From: JAEXOD01 sp963663265
GTDB lineage: Bacteria > Bacteroidota > Ignavibacteria > Ignavibacteriales > Melioribacteraceae
Direction of reading: 5' to 3'
Assembly: GCA_963663265.2 (NCBI GenBank)
Contig: CAXXXM010000001.1
Location: forward strand, 496,001-560,000
DNA: 64,000 bases
Shown here: positions 59,632 to 64,000 of the stretch, piece by piece
Numbering within the stretch: position 1 is the stretch's first letter
How the letters are laid out: every line of letters begins with the position of its first letter
The notes under the pieces: model-generated
The model's database searches: none
Seen by the model: only the letters and a program-made list of their open reading frames with translations
What the model was told of the DNA's origin: nothing
Program-made: the position numbers and the translations under genes

Positions 59632-60627
59632 TTATTTTGCAATTTTTGTAATTAAGTCAACAACTCTGCAAGAATAACCATATTCATTATCATACCATGA
59701 AACAACTTTAACCATGTTGCCATTAGCCATAGTAGAATCAGCATCAAAAATGCTTGAATGTGTGTTGCCAATAATATCTGAAGAAACAATAAGGTCTTCA
59801 GTATATTCAAGAATACCTTTCATAGTTGTTTCAGCAGCTTCTTTAATAGCAGCATTAACTTCTTCTTTAGTAACTTCTTTCTTTAAAGTAGCAACCAAAT
59901 CAGTAATAGAACCATCAGGAGTAGGAACGCGTAATGAGAAACCGTCTAATTTTCCTTTTAATTCAGGAATAACTTTACCAACAGCTTTAGCGGCACCGGT
60001 TGTGGTTGGTATAATGTTCACAGCAGCCGAACGAGCTCTTCTCAAATCTGAGTGAGGTAAATCAAGAACTCTTTGATCGTTTGTGTATGAGTGAACAGTA
60101 GTCATAAAACCTTTTTCAACACCAAATTTATCGTTCAATACTTTAACTATAGGAGCTAAACAGTTAGTAGTACATGAAGCATTAGAAAGAACTTTTTCAT
60201 CACCAGTTAAAACGTTATCATTTACACCTAAAACTACAGTAGCGTCAACATCACCTTTTGAAGGTACAGTTAAAATAACTTTTTTAGCACCACCGGCAAT
60301 GTGTTTCATACAGCCTTCTTGTGAACGGAAAACACCAGTTGATTCAATTACAACTTCTGCACCTAATTCACCCCATTTTAAATTAGCAGGGTCTTTTTCA
60401 GCAGTAATTTTAATTTTTTTACCGTTAACTATAATTGAATCACCTTCAACACTTACTTCACCTTTAAATTTACCATGAACTGAATCATATTTAAGAAGAT
60501 GTGCTAAAGTTTTTGCATCGGTTAAATCGTTGATTCCAACAAATTCGATGTTTCCTAATTCTAAACCTCTTCTGAATACTAATCTACCGATTCTTCCGAA
60601 ACCGTTAATTCCAACTTTAATTGGCAT
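59632..60627 (-). CDS. gapA: Glyceraldehyde-3-phosphate dehydrogenase
   Basis: NAD-dependent glycolytic dehydrogenase of 331 residues, the normal size. The NAD site is KVGINGFGRIGR; the catalytic cysteine is in LSNASCTTNCLAP (about Cys149-type position); VHSYTNDQRVLDLPHSDLRRAR and WYDNEYGYSCR complete the signature. Asp33-type residue in VGINDLTD favours NAD. GGAGG precedes the ATG, and the upstream side faces the Crp-family gene, whose palindromic site lies in the shared 185-base spacer. That regulator may therefore also touch gapA expression. Confidence 0.97.
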   Translation of the reverse strand: MPIKVGINGFGRIGRLVFRRGLELGNIEFVGINDLTDAKTLAHLLKYDSVHGKFKGEVSVEGDSIIVNGKKIKITAEKDPANLKWGELGAEVVIESTGVFRSQEGCMKHIAGGAKKVILTVPSKGDVDATVVLGVNDNVLTGDEKVLSNASCTTNCLAPIVKVLNDKFGVEKGFMTTVHSYTNDQRVLDLPHSDLRRARSAAVNIIPTTTGAAKAVGKVIPELKGKLDGFSLRVPTPDGSITDLVATLKKEVTKEEVNAAIKEAAETTMKGILEYTEDLIVSSDIIGNTHSSIFDADSTMANGNMVKVVSWYDNEYGYSCRVVDLITKIAK

Positions 60628-60743
60628 TTTTCCTCCAATAATAATAAATAATTAAATATGTTGTAAATTTAATCAATAATTTCAAATATTTCAATGAAAG
60701 TATATTATTTTTTCGTTAACTTTATTAGTTATAAAAATTGTAC

Positions 60744-60772
60744 TTGCTTTATAGAAAAAAATTCCTTATAAA
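60744..60772 (+). promoter_or_regulatory. Sigma-70-like promoter of the Crp-family gene
   Basis: TTGCTT (60744-60749), a 17-base spacer and TATAAA (60767-60772) lie just upstream of the palindrome at 60773, which puts the predicted start point inside that palindrome. Confidence 0.5.
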
Positions 60773-60788
60773 TGTGATTTAAATCACA
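60773..60788. promoter_or_regulatory. Perfect CRP-type operator
   Basis: TGTGATTTAAATCACA is a perfect palindrome equal to the TGTGA-N6-TCACA consensus. It lies 24 bases before the ATG of the Crp-family regulator and directly after its predicted -10, where binding would block transcription. Confidence 0.8.
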
Positions 60789-60812
60789 AAATATATAAAC
60801 AAAGAGGTTAAT

Positions 60813-61496
60813 ATGTCTACATCCTCGGATTTTTTGAAGTATGTTCCAATATTTTCAGAATTACCAGATGAAACTATCGAAGCAATATCTCAGGTTGGTA
60901 CCAAAAAGTACTATAAACGAGATAGTATTGTTTTGATGGAAGAAGATGCAGGCTCGGCTCTTTTTATCATTGTTGATGGAAAGGTTAAGGTTAGTAGAAC
61001 AAGCAACGATGGCAGAGAGGTTATTTTATCTATTTTAGCGGAATCTGATTTTTTTGGTGAAATGGCTATTTTAGATGGACAGTCTCGGTCTGCAACTGTT
61101 ACTGCACTTGAAGATGCTGAATTATTTATTGTTCAAAGGAATCAATTTTTAGAATTACTTCAAGAACATCCTGAAATTGCAATATCGTTATTGCAAGAGC
61201 TTACAAGAAGATTAAGAGGTGCGGATATCAAAATCAAATCTCTTTCTCTTAAAGATGCTGAAGGGAAAGTTGCGACTGTAATTTTACAACTTGCTGATGA
61301 TTTAGGTAAAATTAAATTCGGTATTGTAGAAATTGAGAAACTTCCTTTACAGCAGGATTTAGCCAATATGGCTGGTACATCTCGAGAAACTATCTCTCGT
61401 ACATTACATTCTTTTGCAAAAAAAGGATTGATTGAATTAGATGGTTCGAAATTAAAAATTTTAGATTATGCAAAATTTAAGGAGATGTACGTTTAA
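60813..61496 (+). CDS. Crp/Fnr-family transcriptional regulator
   Basis: A 227-residue two-domain regulator. Residues about 1-130 form the cyclic-nucleotide-binding-like beta-roll with FFGEMAILDGQSRSATVTAL (about 76-95), a near-canonical phosphate-binding cassette with the Arg-Ser pair, which suggests cAMP or another nucleotide as ligand. Residues about 150-227 hold the Crp-type helix-turn-helix, LANMAGTSRETISRTLHSFAK. It has no N-terminal cysteine cluster, so it is not FNR-like. AGAGG precedes the ATG. The CRP-like palindrome at its promoter points to autoregulation. It is six bases from the PHP gene, so they share a transcript. Confidence 0.93.
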   Translation: MSTSSDFLKYVPIFSELPDETIEAISQVGTKKYYKRDSIVLMEEDAGSALFIIVDGKVKVSRTSNDGREVILSILAESDFFGEMAILDGQSRSATVTALEDAELFIVQRNQFLELLQEHPEIAISLLQELTRRLRGADIKIKSLSLKDAEGKVATVILQLADDLGKIKFGIVEIEKLPLQQDLANMAGTSRETISRTLHSFAKKGLIELDGSKLKILDYAKFKEMYV

Positions 61497-61501
61497 TTTC
61501 C

Positions 61502-62329
61502 ATGCAACCTAAAGCTGATCTTCATACTCACACTACTTATTCCGATGGAGTTTTATCGCCAAAAGCACTGGTTGATAAGGCAAAAGATAATGGAATTGAA
61601 ATTCTGAGTATTACAGATCACGATTCTATTAATGGGGTTGCAGAAGCAATTGAATATGGGCAAAAATTGGGAGTGGAAGTAATTCCTGGGGTGGAGATTA
61701 GTACTGATGTTGAAGATAAAGAAATTCATTTATTAGGTTATTTTATTGATATTTATAATAATAATCTGAAAAACTATTTGGAATTCTTTAAGTCTGAAAG
61801 ATTGAATAGAGCTAAAAGAATCATCGAAAAATTGAATTACTTAGGTGTTAGTATTAAAATTGAAGATGTAATTGAAAAAGCTCAAAATTCATCTATTGGC
61901 AGGCCACATATTGCAAATGCACTTATGGATTTGGGTTATGTAAGTAACTTTTATGAAGCATTTGATAAGTACTTAAGAGATAATGGACCTGCTTATGAAA
62001 AGAAGAATCATCTTTCAGTAGTCAGTGCAATTAAACTTATTGGAGATGCGGGGGGATTAACTATATTAGCGCATCCCGGTAATCTTAATGAATCAATTTT
62101 AACCTCTTTAATCAAATCCGGTATTGATGGTATTGAAATTGTCCATCCATCACACAGTGAAAATCAAATGCGGTTTTATAAAGGCGTTGTGAATTCTTAT
62201 TTTTTGCTTCAAACAGGTGGATCTGATTATCATGGCGGAGTAAAAAATGATGAGGATAATTTGGGTAAATACTTTGTGAGTCCAAAATTAGTTGATACAA
62301 TGAGAAAGTTAATTTTTAAGCATTATTAA
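61502..62329 (+). CDS. PHP-domain phosphoesterase
   Basis: A 275-residue PHP-family protein, likely a metal-dependent phosphoesterase or 3',5'-nucleotide/RNA hydrolase of the YciV/RNase AM type. Metal ligands are visible in KADLHTHTTYSDG, ITDHDSING, PGVEIST, AHPGN and SDYHG. The 100-residue insertion between about 90 and 190 is usual for this group. There is no strong ribosome site; AGGAG lies 18 bases off in the end of the regulator gene, consistent with coupled translation. It is followed after 11 bases by ribH. The link to riboflavin synthesis or nucleotide turnover is open. Confidence 0.88.
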   Translation: MQPKADLHTHTTYSDGVLSPKALVDKAKDNGIEILSITDHDSINGVAEAIEYGQKLGVEVIPGVEISTDVEDKEIHLLGYFIDIYNNNLKNYLEFFKSERLNRAKRIIEKLNYLGVSIKIEDVIEKAQNSSIGRPHIANALMDLGYVSNFYEAFDKYLRDNGPAYEKKNHLSVVSAIKLIGDAGGLTILAHPGNLNESILTSLIKSGIDGIEIVHPSHSENQMRFYKGVVNSYFLLQTGGSDYHGGVKNDEDNLGKYFVSPKLVDTMRKLIFKHY

Positions 62330-62340
62330 AAGGTTATTTA

Positions 62341-62802
62341 ATGAATACAATAGAAGGAAAATTATCGGCAAAAGATTATAAATTTGCAATAGTTGTTAGC
62401 AGATTTAATGACTTCATATGTCAAAAACTTGTTGAAGGTGCACTTGATTGTTTAAATAGACATCATGCTGATGAAAATAATATTACAATTGTTAAAGTGC
62501 CGGGAGCTTTTGAAATACCGGTAGTTACTGATAAATTGGCAGAATCAAAAAAATATGATGCCATTATTTGTTTAGGTGCTGTTATTAGAGGAAATACTCC
62601 ACATTTTGAGTATGTAGCCTCTGAGGTATCAAAAGGGATAGCTCAAACATCATTAAAATATAAAATTCCTGTTGCTTTTGGTGTTCTAACAACTGAAAAT
62701 ATTGAACAATCAATTGAACGGGCAGGAACCAAATCGGGTAATAAAGGCTGGGACGCTGCATTATCGGCAATTGAAATGGCTGACTTAATGAAACAGCTCT
62801 AA
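62341..62802 (+). CDS. ribH: 6,7-dimethyl-8-ribityllumazine synthase
   Basis: Penultimate enzyme of riboflavin synthesis, joining the ribityl-aminouracil and butanone phosphate. The 153-residue length is normal. Conserved pieces are AIVVSRFND, VPGAFEIPVVTDKLA, ICLGAVIRGNTPHFEYV and the catalytic-region VAFGVLTTENIEQSIERAG, with GNKGWDAA binding phosphate. It is the third gene of the Crp-family/PHP/ribH run. No other rib gene or FMN riboswitch is seen in the window. Confidence 0.95.
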   Translation: MNTIEGKLSAKDYKFAIVVSRFNDFICQKLVEGALDCLNRHHADENNITIVKVPGAFEIPVVTDKLAESKKYDAIICLGAVIRGNTPHFEYVASEVSKGIAQTSLKYKIPVAFGVLTTENIEQSIERAGTKSGNKGWDAALSAIEMADLMKQL

Positions 62803-62828
62803 ACAAAAAATCAAGTTTAAAAATTTTA

Positions 62829-62859
62829 AGGTACTAATTTTATTAGTGCCTTTTTTTTT
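62829..62859 (+). terminator. Intrinsic terminator after ribH
   Basis: AGGTACTAA (62829-62837) pairs with TTAGTGCCT (62843-62851, one G-T pair) across a five-base loop, followed by a run of nine Ts. Confidence 0.82.
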
Positions 62860-62935
62860 GCCATAATTTAGTTTAGAACCAAATAGAAATTTTGTTTGTT
62901 TCTTAAATAAACAATAAAATAAAAAATGGTGTAAT

Positions 62936-64000
62936 ATGGCTCAATATAAATTATTTAGTAACTATAAACTTGGTAAATTAGAATTAAAAAATAGAGTAGT
63001 AATGGCTCCAATGACACGTTCAAGAGCTATCAACAACATACCAAATGAATTAATGGCTGAATATTATGGACAGCGTGCTGAAGCAGGATTGATTGTTACT
63101 GAAGGAACTTCACCTTCGCCAAATGGATTGGGATATTCCAGAATGCCCGGTATTTTTAGCAAAAATCAAGTTGAAGGTTGGAAAGCTGTTACTGATAAAG
63201 TTCACTCAAAAGGTGGAAAAATATTTGTTCAATTAATGCACACGGGCAGAATTAGTGAAAAAAGCAATATGCCTGATGGTGCAATTATATTAGCCCCATC
63301 TGCGGTTAAACCTAATGGGAAAATTTGGTCAGATTCGTTAGGACAGGTTGAGTTTCCGGTTCCAACAGAAATGACTATTACTCAAGTTAAAGAAGCAATC
63401 AATGAATTTGTTCAAGCTGCAAAAAATGCTATTGAAGCAGGTTTTGACGGCGTTGAACTTCATGGTGCCAATGGGTATTTAATAGAGCAATTTTTATCAC
63501 CAATAAGTAATATTAGAGAAGATGAATATGGTGGTTCTATTGAAAACAGAAGCAGATTTTTACTTGAAGTTGCAGAAGCTGTCATAAAAGCAATAGGTAA
63601 AGAAAAAGTAAGCATCAGATTGTCTCCTTATGGAATTGCAAGTGATATGCCTCATTATGCTGAAATTGATGCTGAGTATAATTATTTAGCTGAAAAATTA
63701 AATGAACTTGAGTTGGTTTATGTTCACTTAGTTGACCATAGTGCAATGGGTGCTCCTAAGGTGCCTGATTCAATTAAAGAAGCATTTAGAAAAAAGTTTA
63801 ATAATACTCTAATTTTAAGTGGTGGCTATTCAAAAGAGAAAGCAGAGTTGGATATAGAGAACGGCAATGCTGATTTAATTGCTTTTGGAAGACCTTTTAT
63901 AAACAATCCAGATTTAGTTAATAGGTTAAGAAATGATTATCCGCTTTCGGCAGATTTAGATGTTAATACTTTTTATTCACCAGGGGAAAAGGGATATACA
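62936..64000 (+). CDS. Old Yellow Enzyme family NADH:flavin oxidoreductase, 3' end missing
   Basis: FMN-dependent ene-reductase, open for 355 codons to the window edge with no stop, so at most a few residues are missing from a family size near 360. Landmarks read by translation: VVMAPMTRSRA at residues 22-32, GLIVTEGTSPS, FVQLMHTGRIS, GFDGVELHGANGYLIEQFLS with the active-site His and Asn, EDEYGGSIENRSRFLLE, and LSGGYS with AFGRPFINNP at the phosphate site. This pattern is that of NemA/pentaerythritol-nitrate-reductase-type alkene reductases. It follows the ribH terminator by about 77 bases and likely has its own promoter. Confidence 0.94.
   Translation, partial: MAQYKLFSNYKLGKLELKNRVVMAPMTRSRAINNIPNELMAEYYGQRAEAGLIVTEGTSPSPNGLGYSRMPGIFSKNQVEGWKAVTDKVHSKGGKIFVQLMHTGRISEKSNMPDGAIILAPSAVKPNGKIWSDSLGQVEFPVPTEMTITQVKEAINEFVQAAKNAIEAGFDGVELHGANGYLIEQFLSPISNIREDEYGGSIENRSRFLLEVAEAVIKAIGKEKVSIRLSPYGIASDMPHYAEIDAEYNYLAEKLNELELVYVHLVDHSAMGAPKVPDSIKEAFRKKFNNTLILSGGYSKEKAELDIENGNADLIAFGRPFINNPDLVNRLRNDYPLSADLDVNTFYSPGEKGYT

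Overview
The window reads as chromosomal DNA of an AT-rich member of the Bacteroidota/Chlorobi group, most likely the Ignavibacteria. The main pointers are a type IX secretion C-terminal sorting domain with an NYPNPFNPTT motif (56069 end), a type I-alpha-like glutamine synthetase, a two-permease Lol transporter, SpmAB-like and DUF4296-like proteins, and very low GC throughout. The taxonomic call is an inference from protein style; no rRNA gene is present.

Layout. 1-3817: the end of a Nuo (complex I) operon (nuoM partial, nuoN), a small unknown, an IscA-type Fe-S protein and a Fe/Mn superoxide dismutase that appears to have two translation starts, one giving a Tat-exported form. 3898-4463: a repeat-rich spacer (heptamer-like tandem repeats plus perfect palindromes) with relatives at 56128-56376. 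4475-9603 (minus): a four-gene catabolic-looking operon (IT-type permease, HyuA-like protein, small FAD protein, NanE-like epimerase). 9736-12323: SpmA-SpmB fusion and a 2-hydroxyacid dehydrogenase. 12570-14901: an exported TSGGD-repeat protein and glnA. 15358-18944 (minus): a candidate anti-phage operon of DUF4297-like nuclease, HerA ATPase and a small membrane protein. 19799-30352 (minus): enolase preceded by a tightly packed ion-homeostasis operon: two antiporter-like proteins (one fused to a ~1000-residue helical region and a STAND/AAA-type ATPase), an MscS-like channel, and KtrB/KtrA.

30490-37747: rlmI, lolCDE-like genes, five clustered tRNAs (Pro, Arg, His, Glu, Glu), an acyltransferase, a HEAT-repeat protein, a flavin reductase and tRNA-Glu(CTC). 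37748-42877 is bracketed by a ~65-bp direct repeat that starts in the 3' end of this tRNA and holds six unfamiliar genes (Cys-rich lipoprotein, TerB-like/BRCT protein, membrane protein, SAP-like protein, two unknowns): a tRNA-targeted genomic island without its own integrase. 43013-52569: an erythromycin-esterase-like lipoprotein, a GAF/PAS histidine kinase with HDOD partner genes, and a MacAB-like export operon. 52962-58111: SPOR protein, CsgG-like lipoprotein, T9SS cargo protein, a cREC-type receiver protein, DUF4296-like lipoprotein and rhomboid protease. 58347-64000: pgk and gapA, a divergent Crp-family regulator with a perfect CRP-type palindrome over its own promoter, a PHP phosphoesterase, ribH, and an Old Yellow Enzyme cut by the window end.

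The three places most likely to hold undescribed biology are the antiporter-STAND ATPase/MscS/Ktr operon (21175-30352), the tRNA-Glu island (37748-42877), and the HerA/nuclease/membrane-protein operon (15358-18944). All functional names come from reading the protein sequences; no database search was run.
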